NCBI GenBank assembly: GCA_013398275.1 | Contig: VZSE01006618.1 | Span: forward strand, 188,683-252,682 | Length of the DNA: 64,000 nt | From: Promerops cafer | Taxonomy: Eukaryota; Chordata; Aves; Passeriformes; Nectariniidae | Direction: 5' to 3' | Shown: positions 1 to 14,300 of the stretch, one piece after another | How the letters are laid out: the number at the start of each line of letters is the position of its first letter | Numbering within the stretch: position 1 is the stretch's first letter | The notes under the pieces: model-generated | Seen by the model: only the letters and a program-made list of their open reading frames with translations | Databases searched by the model: none | What the model was told of the DNA's origin: nothing | Position numbers and translations under genes: made by a program

Positions 1-3000
1 TGCACAGCTTCACTGCCAAGTTGTGCAAGGTCACATTACAATGTGTCGGCTGTAAAGATTTCTAAGGAGTCTGTTTTCTTGAGTAATAGCAGTTGGAGAA
101 ATGCACTTATCTGAAGAATGAGACTGTTATAGGTTTCTGTAAATCAAACCCTAGCCAAAGTGCAGTTTCTTAATATCCATTTTCCACTTCAACATTTTGA
201 CTGTGGCACACACACTGGGCTTAATCCTGCCCAGCTCACGTAATCAGCCCTCAAATCGATGCTGGCATGACCGGTCCTGTGCAAATGTAGAAGATAGCTC
301 AAGTGACTCCATGCAAGCAGGAATAGAAGGGTTTGCTACTTTCTGCACATGAATATTGGAAGTGGTACCAATCCCAAATTTCTCTTCTGGATGGCTCAAG
401 GCATACAGAGTTCCAGATAAACCAAGTTCATGGGAAGTGATGTAAATCTGATGGACTGAAGTATAAAAAAGCAGTGGATCCACAGCTGCCACCTTTTGGG
501 GTTCTATCTCCCCTCCTGCACTCTCAGGCAGTGCACATTTGTGGGTGTCCTTGGGGTTCACAACAGGTCATCACTGAAAGCTCTTCAAGGTGCTTTTGAG
601 ATGGCTGTAAGTACTTTGCCCTTTAAATTTCCACTTGTGATTGTCAGTACCAGGGAAATGGGTCTCCCATCCAGCAGCACTTCTTGCCACAGGTGTGCAT
701 GAGACTGGCTCAGCTTCCTCCTGTTTGGGGAATATTTTGGCAGGATAAAAATAGCTGCTTTAGGGAATCCCCTCTTGTGCAGAGCTACCACAAGCAGTAG
801 GTGTCAGCTGGGAGGTGGTGTGGCAGGGTCCAGTGTGAGCCCCCACAGCCGGGGGGTGCCTGGGGAGTGGGAGCTGGCTCGTGGCATCACGCTGCTCCCA
901 GCGCCACACCGCACCCAACGCCGTGCCACAGCATGTGGGGCTGCCTTCTGTGACAGCCCCGCCAGCCACCAACTCTGGCATCTGTAAAGGGCTTTTTACA
1001 GATTCTATTAAATACTATTATTCACAGGAAGCCTTAGAAAAATCTAACGCTACATTCACTTCTGAGGTATAATAAATGTGAAGTCTTTTTTTTAAATCAT
1101 TTTAATGCGATCATTTGTTGGGCCTTAGGGTAAAATTACATTTCACAGCTCCCTTGTTCCCATGCTATGTTAAAAAAGAGATTGATGTCTGAAATTTCAA
1201 CTGTATTTGTCTTACGAATTTGTCCGACTCCCTGGAGAATAATTGTCTCATATCATTTGAAGGCTGGTAATTCCTTTGGAATGACCTCTGTGTTATAATT
1301 ACAGCAAGAGTACTAGCATGTAGCTAGGCAAAGTGAAAGTTAATGTTCTTGGTTTCTAGCTTTGTTATTTTTATTAAACTGTTCCCCCTTAAAAGAAATA
1401 CCTGGAGATATGGACTCTTACTCAAAAGGGCTTTTTGCAGATAACACAAAATGTCGTTTTTCCTCCAAAACACTTACATGCATTAACAATTATCTGAAGG
1501 TTGCAATGTATTCTTAAAGTCATGTGCATTTCTGGAATATATTAGAAGAATTGGAACCTTCAACATGTCATTTGCCTCAGGATTATTTATTTTATCCCAC
1601 TTCAAATGTTTTGAAATTTTTTGAATATATATTCAGCCATGGCTCATGTCATTTTTCTATCATGATATGGGATTGAACTGAGAATAACCTAAATATACCT
1701 TCTCCTTAGGAAAGAAAATCCTGCAGAGCTGGGAAGAAATCTGGAGAAAACTGGTGAGCAGATCAAAAGGCACGGAGAATTAGAGATGCACTTGCAGAAG
1801 TAACAAGAAAGAGGATGCAATTCAGCGTACAGCTTTGTCCTGTTTGTGTTGGTCTCTGTGGACCATCAGCCCTGAGTCTGAGCCATGCTGGGGCTACGTG
1901 AGGGGTGCAGAGGGAAAACCTTCCCTGCAGCCCTGGGGGCACTCTCACTGATGTGCAGGCACTGGGATGTAGAATTACTGTTACCATTACCACGATTTAC
2001 ATGCTCGATTCCTGCCTGCCTCGGCAAGGTGATAAATACCTCAAAATATTATACATTATAGGTCCTGTTCTATTCTTGATTTACAAGGTCAATTGCCTAT
2101 ACTAACCTCTCTTAATGTTGGTGGGAATTTATTTTATAAATTTTCAGCACACCTAGAAAGGACATGGGAGTTAATCTGTCTTGATTCTTCTCTCTAGGGG
2201 CAGGACCAGCATCTTACTTCCCCCAGCCATAGTTCTTACACACATTTTTGGGTGATATTTGAAGATGAAAATGTGGTTTTGTAAGTGGGATGGGGCTGCA
2301 TGCTTCATTTAAAAAGACAACAAAGACTCTGCTTAATACATTTACTGCATTATAGTTCTAAAATGGGAACATTTATCATTTGTTACACTAATATCTGAGA
2401 TATTATTAGTATTTTCTTAGCCTCTGCCCACTGTGAAACTATGATATCTTATAGTAGATATCCATTATTTATTAGTGGATAGGTTTTCATACAGGTAATG
2501 GCCTTAGACCAGCCCAGTTACAACTCTGAAACATTAGAGTAGCTCATCTTCATTATTAAGAGGTACATATCTACAACTGTTTAATAATGACTAAAAAAAA
2601 AGTAACACTCCATCTTTTGTATTCTCTTGAACAATGTGCATGCTCAACATCCTTGAACAATGTCTTCATTTGTCCAGTGAGCACCAAACCAAAACTGAGA
2701 CCTCTGAAACCGGCTGATGAATCTTTAGGGATAGTCCTCACACTTTTAGCCAACAAGAAAGTTTTGATCCATGTTTCAGCAGCTGAGTTCATCTCTATTT
2801 TTTCTTCATATTTTCTGATAATTCCGGAGGGCTATGCCTAGTTTCCAGTATGGTAACGACAATATATAGTTTCACTTTTTTTGGCTGTTTTAAAACATAT
2901 ATGCTTTTTTTAAAAACTTAGAACAGGAAGGGCTCAGATTTGTGTCATAAATGGCCTAGAACACTCACAAATGTATGGGCATAAAGTCACTGAAAATAAA

Positions 3001-4899
3001 GCTTCCCAAAGTTCTTTTAGTTAAATGACTGGATATATTTGTAAAGCAGTCTTGCATGGAGGCAGTATGGTGACAGAATTAAAGGAAAATGAGAAACTTT
3101 GTTGAAGCTTAATGAGAATTAATGTTTTGGCCATTGAACTTGATGGATATGTTGGAAAAATAGTTAAAGTGCTTGCTGTGTTAATGTCAGCTGACATAAC
3201 AATTGTTTCCAGAGAACCAGACTTCTGAATCCTCATATAAAACACTGGGGAACTTGAACAACACAAAAGAATGTAAGGTTTGGAGAGAATGGGGGCAGGG
3301 GAAGGAAAGAAAAACATTATATAAGTTTAGATACTTCGAGCTCATTTTTCCCCATTGAAATAATGAACGTAAGGGTGTCTCAGCAGCAGTCCAAGCCACG
3401 TTAGAGAGAGCTTCAAGACTGCTATCTTAAGCATAAGAACCATCCCGTGCCAACCAAAGAGTCTTTAATTCATATTCATAGTCCTACATTCAAATGAAAA
3501 CTGATTTATTGGATGAAAGGTAATAATGACCTTGGGGAAAAAACCTAATCTCTTGACTAGCTGAAAACTGCTCTCCTCACTGAACTTAGAGGAGCCAAAA
3601 GCAGTGCTCAGAGCCTAGTGCTGTGCGTGCACAGCAGGGAGGCAGAAAGACAGCCCTGACCTTTTTCCACAGCACAAGCCCACCACTTCCCTGCTCAGTG
3701 GAGATGGAGGAAGCAAGGAGTATCCTCAGTGGCTGCAGCCTTGGACCCAAACGCTCCATTGCTCTGAAGTTTTCAGTCTTCATCTGTGCCATGCTTCAGC
3801 ACCCAGGCATCAGCCATGCCCTAGGGGCTCCCAATGGCTCCCAGAAATCTCACACCCTTTGTAAACTCCTTTCTGCAAGGAAATCTGTATTTTTTTTTCC
3901 TAAGTGCATCATATATAATTCAAGATGCTACAGAACAACTTTATTTGGTCTGGATCAACTGGTGTTTGAGCTGGCAACTGCCCACATAGGTCCTCTGCCA
4001 TAGTTATCATGTTGCATACACTCATTAACCTCCCTGTATAAAATAATGAGTAGAATATGCACAACGTTACCAGTTTTTCTTAAGTTCAAAACCCAGAAGA
4101 ACATACAAATCACCAGAGGAAAAGTTTACAGCACTGGGGTAAATTGGAGGACACATCTATTACTGTGCCAATACCAAAAAAAAAGCATTTTCATTGTGAA
4201 GAAAGATGTCTTCATTCTCACACCACACATGCACAAAATAATATCCTGTGGTTTCCCTCTGACTGGAAATTTATCAGTGGAAAATGAAAAAATATATACT
4301 ATCTCTACCTTCTCTCCCCCTCACATTTTCTGAAGCTATGTGGAAGCCTCTATGCCATATTTTTGGAATTGTTCATGTATCTGGGCAGTGAGGGGATCTA
4401 AACAACATATTTTGTGCAAAGAGTAGCTTTGTAGTTCTTGCCTCAGCTCCAGTGTTCAGCTCTTGTGATCTAGCACAGCTGAGAAAGGGGTTTTGACAGA
4501 ACGATCCCTGGTTCCCACCCACTGCTTGGGCTGTGATAAGTCAAGATTGCTCTTCCAGTCTGTTTCAGTGACTGCCAGAGGCAGCTGTGAATCATTGTGA
4601 AGTATAATGTGTCCTTACTGCATGTTTCTTGAAAAGCCTGACCCAGTGAGGGTAAGCTCTTCATTACAGACTTAGAAGAATAGGCTTTAAAGCTTTTCTG
4701 GTCCCCATACAGGGCAACCCTGTAGGCTGCTACACTCCCAGTGTACATGTTGCTTGCATATAACGTACTTCCATCAGTTTTAAAGTAGCCAGCTTCATTC
4801 TTGAAAATGCTTAAATAGCCACAGATTGTATTTTACAAGATATCAGTTCTGATAAATCCCAGCTGCATATACGTTGCTTTGGTCATGGAGAATGTAAGC
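1..4899. other. Non-coding, probably intergenic
   Basis: AT-rich sequence with stop codons in all frames at short intervals. The only compositional feature is a small GC/CpG-rich patch near 780-985. I recognise no exon, RNA gene or repeat family. The 126-codon frame near 3623-4003 resembles no protein I know and is treated as chance. Confidence 0.6.
780..985. other. Small GC- and CpG-rich patch
   Basis: Roughly 200 bp of clearly higher GC, with several CpGs clustered at about 850-935, surrounded by AT-rich DNA. It is too short to be called a CpG island with confidence, and no promoter, exon or repeat family is recognisable. Confidence 0.4.
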
Positions 4900-5575
4900 T
4901 GTTTCTAGAAAAGCAAGAGCGGTGACCCTGGTAACTACAGGCTTGTCAGTCTCTAGTTACTGGTAAAATTACAGAGCAGATTGCTCTGGTAGTTAATGAA
5001 AAATACCTGAAAGAGGTGATTGTCCTGCTCTGCTGTGCACTGGTGTGGCCTCACGTTCAGTATTGTGTGCAGTTTTGGGCACCACAATACAAGAAAGACA
5101 TTGAGCTGTTAGAGAGTGTCCAGAGGAGGGCCATGAGGATGATGAAGGGCCTTGGGGTGAAGCTGTGTGAGGAGTGGCTGAGGTCACTTGGTCTGTTCAG
5201 CCTGGAGAAGAGGAGACTGAGGGGAGACCTCACTGCAGTTACAACTTCTCTGTGAGGGGAAGAGGAGGGGCAGGCACTGATCTCTGCTCTGTGGTGATAG
5301 TGACAGGACCCAGGGGAATGGCCTGAAGTTGTGCCGGGGGAGGTTTATGTTATGTTGGATATCAGGAGAAGTTCTTCACCCAGAGGGTGGCTGGGCACTG
5401 GAACAGGCTCCCCAGGGAAGGGGTTGCAGCACCAGCCTGACAGAGCTCAAGAAGAATCTGGACAACATTCTTGGTCACATGGTGTGATTCTTGGGGTTGT
5501 CTTATGCAGGGCCAGGTGCTGAATTTTGATGATCCTTGTGGGTCCCTCTCAACTCAGGATATTCTATGACTGTAT
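4900..5575 (+). repeat. CR1 LINE, plus orientation, internally deleted
   Basis: The left part translates to the RT motif GDPGNYR followed by a piece like KIMEQI. At about 5020 it jumps directly to the distal RT-end region: WPHVQYCVQFWAPQYKKDIE, then ESVQRRAMRMMKGLG and SLEKRRLRGDL. The usual middle of reverse transcriptase (the HGFTKG, DFSKAFDT and FADD regions) is absent. The 3' UTR follows, with EKFFTQR-like residues replaced by HPEGGW-type decay, ending in a degenerate ATTCTATG tail. The copy is dead: broken frames, 5' truncated and internally deleted. Confidence 0.92.
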
Positions 5576-8500
5576 AATCTTTAAGCCACATTGCAAACCT
5601 CATTTTAGAAGAGTTCACCTGCCCTGGCTCCAACTTTTTCCATCTTTCCTCACATAGAAAACATGAGAAAAATGTGAGTCTCTTTCCTTGCATGGGAAAC
5701 AGATTCCTGGCAAACCAAACCCTGCAGCAGCTGTGCAGCAATTCCACTTAGCAAGAGTAACATCATTTCTGTTAGGCAAAGGCCCCACTGAACATCACAC
5801 TGCCCACATCTTTTCTTATGCCATGTCTTCAGTACAGGTTGAATGAGCAAGACACAGCTGTGCTCACACCACAGCCCCTCTTTCAGAAGGATGGTGGTGC
5901 TGGGATGTTGTTAGCCTTAGAGGCTGAGTTCCTCAGCCTGCCATCTGAAGGGAAAAGTTTAGGAACAATTTAGAAATTATAGACCAGATCATAGAGCTAT
6001 CATAAAGCTTTCATCAGTCAATAAAACAGGCTTTCCTTTTCATAAAAAAAGGTCTCAAACATTTTTGTCTTATAAAAAGAATATTGATGCTGGAACCCTG
6101 AAAACTTCATCTGAACTTTTATTTTCTCTGCTTCTCTTTTCATTTCCTGTTTTTCTTTTCTTTCTATGTGGTAAGTGCTTTCATGAGATCTTTAATGCTT
6201 TTTGATCCACTTATGGGTGAGGTGCCTCAAGTAACACCTCCATGTTGCCTATCGCTGATTTCTACCAGCAGGTCACCAGGCAGCCATGACCTCTTAGAAT
6301 CTGTGAGAGAGATGTCATCTTCAGTCCTCTGCATCATCCAAAGGCGAGGAAGAACACGAGATTAGGTGGGGAGAAATACAGCAATTCCAACTCTACAATT
6401 TTTAAGGCTCCTTGAAAGAGCGTAGTGAGAATGGTACACACTGAATGACCTTCTTGCTGTCTTTGCAAGAAAAACATACTTTCCATGAAGCGCTTGTGCC
6501 AATATCATCACAAGATACTCCAGCCAATACACAGAGCAGGTGCCATATTTTTCCATTTCAGTTAATTTTCCCTTTCACAGGTGTAAAACAGAAGCCAGTT
6601 GTCCAGTTGTCACCCCGGGCTGAGCCCCACCTTGCCTCATGCTGCAGCCTGCAGAGCTGCTGGTGTCTTCACTGCTGAGGCTGAAGACCCAGCATTGGGC
6701 ACAGGCTGCATGCATTGTGACCATCTTATTGCATGAAGGCAGTATTTAGGAAATATTTAGCTATGTTTTCCTAATGTTTGTGTGGTGGTTAAGCCACTTT
6801 TTAAAACTTTTATCTTTCTTGTTGAGGGAAAGGTAGTGTCTATGCCTGCTTGTGTTATGCCCAGTGGTTGAGTGTCTGCTTTTAATTGTTGACAATCAAA
6901 TATTACTACAGGAAATAATGATAGAAAAGAATTACAGCTATTTTCCCCAAAGTGGTGCTGCATAGGCAAAGCAGAGAGCCTTTCATACAATTTGATTACT
7001 GTAATATACTCATTTAGCATTTGTTGACACACGGGTATTTCAGCACAAATCCTACTATAGGTTTTGACAACATAAATATTTTGAGTATCTGTCACAAGAA
7101 TATCTGAAGAAATCAGAAACACAGAAAAAAAAGGGAAAAGAGAAAAATTAATCACATAACTTATTCACAGTGAATAATTTGATTCATTCAATTTCTATCT
7201 CTGTGCAGGCAATACTGCACAGCAGTTGACAGCCCTGGGTTGGTGACAGTCAGGAAATCAGTTCTCTACACCATTGTCCTATTCCCATGACTCAAACTTT
7301 TACAATTTAATAGTAAGGGATTTTAAATTATTGCTGGACAGTTGATTGAAAGTTGCTGTACTTGTTTTCAAAATGTTGTAAGTAAAAATTGATGTGATTT
7401 TGAAAATGGAAAACTATTGTATGAAACTCTTTAGCATCAAGAGAGCTTCCTGGACTATGGCCATAAGCTGCATTTGCTCAAGTCAATTTTGCATTAATCA
7501 GTGTGCCTTGCAGATTACGTCCTATGTTTTTTTATTTAGTGGGTCATATATTTTAAAAAGTGCCTTTAAGTGTTTTGATGAAACACATTAAAAATCCACT
7601 GTAATGCCTAGGTGGCTGACAGTGTTAATATATAGCGGGTACCTTTGCCTTTGCAGTTTAAATAATCTGGAGGAGATGCTTCATTATTTATTTTTAAATT
7701 TTATCACCAGAGATCTGTTATATCTGAAAATCAAACCTATGGTACTCGTCTCCAATATTTTCAAAAATACTAAAGAATATTTTCCAGTCACTCAACCACA
7801 AAATCAGACTTTTAAAGGAAGTTTTCTAATTTAAAATTACATAAATGATCTGCTGTTCTTTTATACCACCAAGAGAACATGAAAATTAACCCTGGCTGCC
7901 TTTGTGCTGCCTATAGAGTCCACAGAAGGAGTAGTGTAACATTTAGTAAAATGGCAAAAATCAGGCCATGGTGTATTCTGATTTTCTAAATATTCATGGG
8001 TCTGATGTTTTTCTCTATCCTGTCCAAACATTTTGGTCACAAAATGGACTTTCCACAACAATCAGACTTCATCTGAATTTCTTAGTTTTTTCTGAAGAGA
8101 TCTGGCTGTCTTGGAGGTCCTACCAGCAGCAGAAGGATTTTGTAGTCTCACCTGCACTCCTGGATGCAAAGGTTAGTACATGAATAATGGCTTTAGGGTT
8201 CAACCCTCCATTCTAAGTTAAGACAAGTGTGTGCAGGCAGAGACGTGTCCTCTTCTACAGACAAATTACAATCATGAAAGGCAAAGCACTGTGCACATGC
8301 TGCTTTAGCCAGTAAAAATCTCTTGACACCTCACATTGGCATGAGCTGGTGGTGCTTCAACACAGCTCTCCTGTGCCCTGGCTGTGGAGGGAAGAGCTCC
8401 CTCCCATACCCTGACCAGGAAGAAAGCAAATTTTCTGCTTCAGAAATGCAAGGTGCAGAGGCATGAACAGACCTCCCAGGACAGCCTTGGAATCTCTAGA

Positions 8501-8939
8501 GGTGTAGCAGAACTGTGTGAACATGGAAGAGAACCAAAGCAGCAGCCATGTTAAGAGAGGTGTACTTCAATCACTCCCTAATAGGAATCCAGACAGTTGT
8601 TTTTTTAGGGCTCTCTAAAATTATATTTTTGCAAGGAGAAGAGCAACCCAAAACCCTGCAGTAAGAGGGGCCTTGTTCATGTCCTGGAACTGCCTGTCTA
8701 CTGAGCTGCACTCCTGTGGGGAGGCAGCCTTCTCCTGCAATGGGGCCTACATGGTGGGAAGAAAGGATGGCTGTAGCAATTCACACATTCTGGAGGCTGG
8801 GATGTAGGAACCCAAGCTGTGAATATGAATATTCACAGAAGTTATACACACAGCTAAATGCAAAGGACTGGCTTCAGCTCAGGCTAGGATTTGAGCACAT
8901 ATTTTGTTTCAATGCTAGTCTATCCAAACTAATTTGTCC

Positions 8940-9062
8940 ATCTCTAGTAATTTTGCCCAGTGGGCCCCATCTCACAGCTTTTAGTCTTTATTCAGGCTAT
9001 AAGCCCATTGACCTCAGTAAAAGCTGTGCCAGCATAAAGATTGAATGAGGACCGCAGGATTC
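8940..9062. repeat. Possible old amniote interspersed repeat
   Basis: The stretch contains CCCATTGACCTCAGTAAAAG, then GCTGTGCCAGCATAAAG and TGAATGAGGACCGCAGGATT. It resembles, from memory, an old repeat frequent in turtle, crocodile and bird genomes built around CCATTGACTTCAGTGG. The family name is not certain. Confidence 0.4.
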
Positions 9063-10568
9063 AGGCTGAATATCTTGAATAGCATTTAGATATGATTTCC
9101 TGTATAAATATTTCCAAATTTTTTAAAATAAAATCATGGAGAAGTGGGAGGATGATAACAACTTTAGTGACATGATTTAGAATAATCACTTCTCATGAGG
9201 TAAAAGATAGGAAATGAACCTTTTGAAAGAAATACAGCCTACGTAACGTGCTGGGAGTGGTCAATAGGTAAACAAGTTCTGGCAGTGGTGAAGTTATGTG
9301 AATACACAGGAATTATTTAGTACTTTCCTCTGACTAGAAGCAGGACCACACAAATACAGGCCTGTCACAAATATATATGAAGGGAATGATGACTCCAATT
9401 CATTACATTTAGTGGGATTCCGTGTGTTTTGCTGGGCTGCTGACCTACTGCAACAGTATTAAAATGCACTGGGGTGCATTTTTTAAATTACAGAGGAAAA
9501 ATGAGAGGAGCCTTTAAAAGGCTTTGCATATACAGCCAAGTCCACAGTTGGTGCAGCTCTCTGAGGCTATACCTCCAGTAAGGCTGAGTAAAGCCCTGGG
9601 ACTAGAACAGAAGTGCTCTCTGTAGGACTGCTGTCCTACAGAAAGTCATTTAGCAAGTTTTTCAGGCTGTTCTTTAGCCATATTTGAGTTACTCCCATTT
9701 TGCATTATTGTGCAGTTTCACATCCCTTTCTTTGCCCAGGCACTGTTAGAGGCTTTCCTGATCTTGGTTGCCATTTGTTAAAAACAGAGGGAGCCTGCAG
9801 TCGTTCACTCAGGATGGGAGAGAAGAAAAGATGAGAGGGCTGCAGACAGGGGCTTTGAAGAAATTGAATGTTAAAGCTGGAGATCTAGTTAGCTTGAACT
9901 CCCCTATTTTGGCTAGCTCTGATGTTGAAATTTGTGGAGTTTTCTTGGCCTTCCATCTAGATCTGACCTATCCTCTGAGAGTATGTGGATATTTTTGGCT
10001 TTTTAGAATATACTGCACAGATCACAGATCAGAAAAATTACAGCTGGCAAAAATCTTTCCTCATTTAGCTTGGCTGCCTGTCTGTGAAGGATCGTTCCCT
10101 AGAGTCTGTTTTTGTAGACTTCATAACACAATCTAGAACTAGTGAAAAGGGGAGAGTTTGTCCAGAGAAGTCTGCTATTTAAGAGAAGGGCTTGATTTGG
10201 ATTTTTATTTTTGGTTGTTGCTGTTCTATTTTATCTGGATGAAACACACTAGAATTTACACAGTCGTCCAGCAACTCTCTCTATACCTTGGTACAGGAGA
10301 GGATTTGCATGGCTATTTATTTTTGTGATAGCCCATCCTTCAGACAGACCTGAAGAATTCTGTTAACCACTGCCTGAGCTGATTTCCACCTGGGTGAGAA
10401 GGAACAACTACTGCATGACACGTGAATAATGCATCACAATAGAGGCTGTAATTTAGTATTTGCACTGCAGTAGCACTTTCCAGTCCCTCAGAATACAACA
10501 CACACCAGCAATGTCCAAACCAAGATTACAACTATAACATGGCAACATTGTTCAACTCCCATAAAGTG

Positions 10569-10617
10569 GAAAAAAAACCAAACCAAACCAAAACAAAACC
10601 CCCAATAAACCAAAACA
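10569..10617. repeat. A/C-rich low-complexity tract
   Basis: Irregular AAACC/AAAAC units. It could be a decayed microsatellite; no retroelement is joined to it. Confidence 0.7.
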
Positions 10618-11289
10618 CTTAAAAGAACCTCCAAAGTGCCTGCAATGCCTGCAGATGCTTCCGTCTTGATTGTTTCTAGGTCATATGGGAATGCACTTCA
10701 GGAAAGCTCCCACAGAGCCTACCCAGCAAGGGGGGCTGTAGGTGGTAAAAATCCCTTAGGGAGCCTGGTTGCACGGCATTTTTTCTCCCTACTTTTCACA
10801 CCATGTGGAGTTTGTAGGCTCAGCCCTCTGGATCCTGCCTGGCAAATGGATGGGTCACCAAGCAGCACATGGTCTGATTGGGGCTGAGAAGGTGATTATA
10901 TCATATCCTCACAGAATTGTATTAAACTTCCCTTTTGCTGGATTAAAACTGAGAAAAATAACCTCTACTTTTCTCTTATTTAGAATTGCCAGTCCAAGGT
11001 TTAATATACTGCTTTACAAATCGCATGAGCCCCATATTGTAGTTGCTTTTTGACAGGTCTGACTCTGCTTCATTAACTGGCTCCTTCTGGCATAACACTT
11101 TCACCCATCAAATTTACCTGTTCTTAACTGTCTTGAAAGAAACTCCAAACTGTGAGTAGTAGTTAATACTTCTCTCTGTACCACATCTGGTATTGCTTAA
11201 GGTTATGCATAGGCTCTTAACAGTCGTTTTCCTTTCTGAAGTACAAAATGAAACATATTGATTATAATTTGTTTCCACTCCCTTTTATC

Positions 11290-11304
11290 TTTTTTTTTTT
11301 TTTT
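11290..11304. repeat. Poly(T) run (T15)
   Basis: An uninterrupted run of fifteen T bases in AT-rich non-coding DNA. Confidence 0.9.
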
Positions 11305-14300
11305 AATCAGAACTTGGAAGAAAAATATTCAAAGAGTACTTTTCTCTATTTTTTCTTTGTTTCTGCAGCAAGCTAATTCCTATGAAAAGTAACCTTCAAT
11401 GAAGGCGAAAGGATAATTTTCATTGTAATTTTGCCAAATGCATGTTCTCTCTTATGAAAATCCTCTAATAATCTCAAAATATTGGATAGAGATCTTACAG
11501 TTAGGGCACAGAATATAAATCTAAGCATCCCTCAGAGTTCTGTGGCATTATGAACCAATCTAATTTTGCTGATGGGGTTATCACAATGACTACGTGAAGC
11601 ATATGGATGATTTTCAATAAGGTGGACTGAAGGCTCTGAGTCAGGAAATGTTATTGTCTTACAGACAAATGAGTGCAGCAGCATAACTCTGAGAACACGA
11701 AATCTCTCTGAAGTCAGGGGGATTTACCTTGTTCATGAAAGAGGAACTGCAAGGGAAATTGACAGCTGACAAAAGTTCCCTCTGTCCTATGCCCCTTGGT
11801 AACTGTTTAACTCTGGACTTGCTTTTCAGTTTTTGCATATTTTCTATTTTTTTTTTTTTTAAATTTAGACTACTACAGGTTTAAGGATCCTATTAGCTTC
11901 TGTAACAGATCTGGCACCCAAATTATTAAAGAGAAAAGAGTTTGTTTCTTAAAGTACTGTACTTATGTTACTTTTGATTTGGAATTTGTTTTTCTTAATA
12001 TCTTCTGGCATTGCAGGGGAAGAATCAACAAAGCCCTTCCAATAAGGCTCAATCTAACCTGTTTTAACAGGAGGTGTTTTAACAGTACCCGTGAGAGATG
12101 CCCATCTGACTCTGAAATGCAATGGGGTCCAGGAATTTTTGGATCCTTTTTCTCTACTTCAAGCCCCTCTTTTAGGTTTTCTGCCTCTGCACACTCCAGC
12201 CACATCCCTGATACAGATCAAAGTGAAGCTAAAACTGTGGCATGTGCCATGCAGTCCACCTCTCCCTGACACAACCTGAAGGACTTTATTAAGCTTTATT
12301 AAGTTAATTAAGGCTTTGAACTGGATTTTAAGATATTTTCTTCCATCATATTAGCTTTTAAACTATTTCCTAACAGTACACTCTTTTCACCTATGGAAGA
12401 GCTTTCTTGCAGCCCACTGCCTACATTTTCAAAGGTGTTCTTCAAGCTATTTCCATTTCTATTTCTTAATCTGTTTCCCATTTCTTTCTTTCTTTCTGAA
12501 ACAAGCACTTCTCTTGCACCAGATTCACCATCATCCCCTTGCCCTCTTTCCTGGCATGTTTTTTTCTATGAGGAGGTCCCCAGCTGGGCCTTGGGATTAG
12601 GAGGAGAGGGTGACTGACCAGTCTTTCATACTGTGAATAGTGTTTGAATGTGCTTTGTGCAGTTCTGGCACCAAAAGAAACAGTAAAATTCTAGGAAAAT
12701 GAGAACTATATCTTCTCAATTAATTCCTTTGCTTCTGTCTTCCTCAGCAACCTTATTAGGGAGTGGGGTTATTTGGGAACAGCTTTCCTGGCAATGACAA
12801 TTACTACTGTAGTGATGCAGCTATACTATTCCTTGGCCTCATGGCTGATGAATTTCCATTTCTTATACTATAGCCAAAACTTGCCTAATTTGATCACTTT
12901 TTTGCTCTAAAAGGTATTTGCAAATGATTCTAACATGATATTTATGGAGAACATCTTCTTTATTCTGTAAAGTTTATCTGAAAAGAAATACAAGCAGTGA
13001 ATAAGGTCCAAATGTCTATTGAGAATAGCCTTATGGAATAACAAGTAAAATTATCCAATGGACATGGTGTGTGCCTTCCTTTGCACAGTGAATTTTGTTT
13101 TCTGATCACACTTTTCACAAATAGAAGACATTTAAGTGCCACCAGTACTACCCTGAGATTCGTTGTACTCGTGGTACCACATGATGATGAATTCAGACAT
13201 ATCTGCTGGGAACCTAGCATTATCAAGAGGATTTCACAGAGGAAAACTAATTATTTAAAGGAGCAGCTGAAATGTATTTCTGTTCTGAATGTCCCCTAGA
13301 GCCTGGCTAGTAGGGACATTCAGCCCATAAATATGGACTAAACTCTATTTTCATAATTGATTTGCAGTACATCTTTAAGTGCTAAGGAGGCCAGGTGGTT
13401 CAGCAGTGACTGCAGCTTGATTCCTGTACAATAAAGAATCTGTGCATGCTGCACTCAGGCAAGTTATACCATGGACAGTTGAGGCCGATAGGAATCCATG
13501 TAATAATTCTCACTCCATCATTTTCGAACATTAGTGACTTACAGGTCCTGATCTTAGTTCTGAATTTGCCTTCGTTTTCATTGATTTTGTGGTATATCTC
13601 ATGCCCACTGCAGTAAATTACTGAGATCATAAATGATGACTCATGAAGCAGAGAGTGAAGTCAATGCCATCGGGGTGAACAAAATTAATGGCTGCTGGTG
13701 GATGATCTTTGTGCTTTCCTGTATCTGTTGTTTGAACCTTTTCATTGCACATGGGTCTTAGAAAGGCTGGGGATGTGATCACAAAAAATAGCTCTATGGC
13801 TCAGAGTTTTCTTGTACCTCAGTAAATGAGGAGGGGGCTGAGGAAAGGGGGTGCATGAAGGATTTCAGTAATTTTTTAAAACTCCTTTATTTCTTAGGTA
13901 ACAAGGTGATGCTGATCTAGTAGTTCCAGAATTGTGATCTTTACAACAGTAGGCCAGCAGAAATTGAGGTAACGTTATCTAAGGCAGTTATAAACTTTCA
14001 GCAGCATAGGGTTTACCTATATTTGGAATATCTTTCCCCTTTTTCAGGGCAGGAGGGAAGAATCATTACTGTGATATTTATTGATATTGAGATTGCTGAG
14101 GCAATCTTCATGCTGCCCAAAATCCTGGCATTATCTTTCCTTAGGAGGCTAAGTCACTCCCAACAAACAATAGTGGACCATTTGAGAAATACTTTCCATA
14201 TTGCTTAATACACAAATCGGGAAAAACGCTTTACTAACTTCAACAACAGAATCTTTTTTTAAGGAGGAAAATTTAGTCCAACTGGGCGTAAAGGAGCTTG

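Noticed and set aside
3623..4003. 126-codon frame in the left intergenic region
   Set aside because: No known domain or splice context; codons look like ordinary non-coding sequence.
12751..12760. CCTTATTAGG, a consensus CArG (SRF) box
   Set aside because: A single ten-base match of this degeneracy is expected several times in 64 kb of AT-rich DNA, and it lies in the probable intergenic part without supporting motifs.
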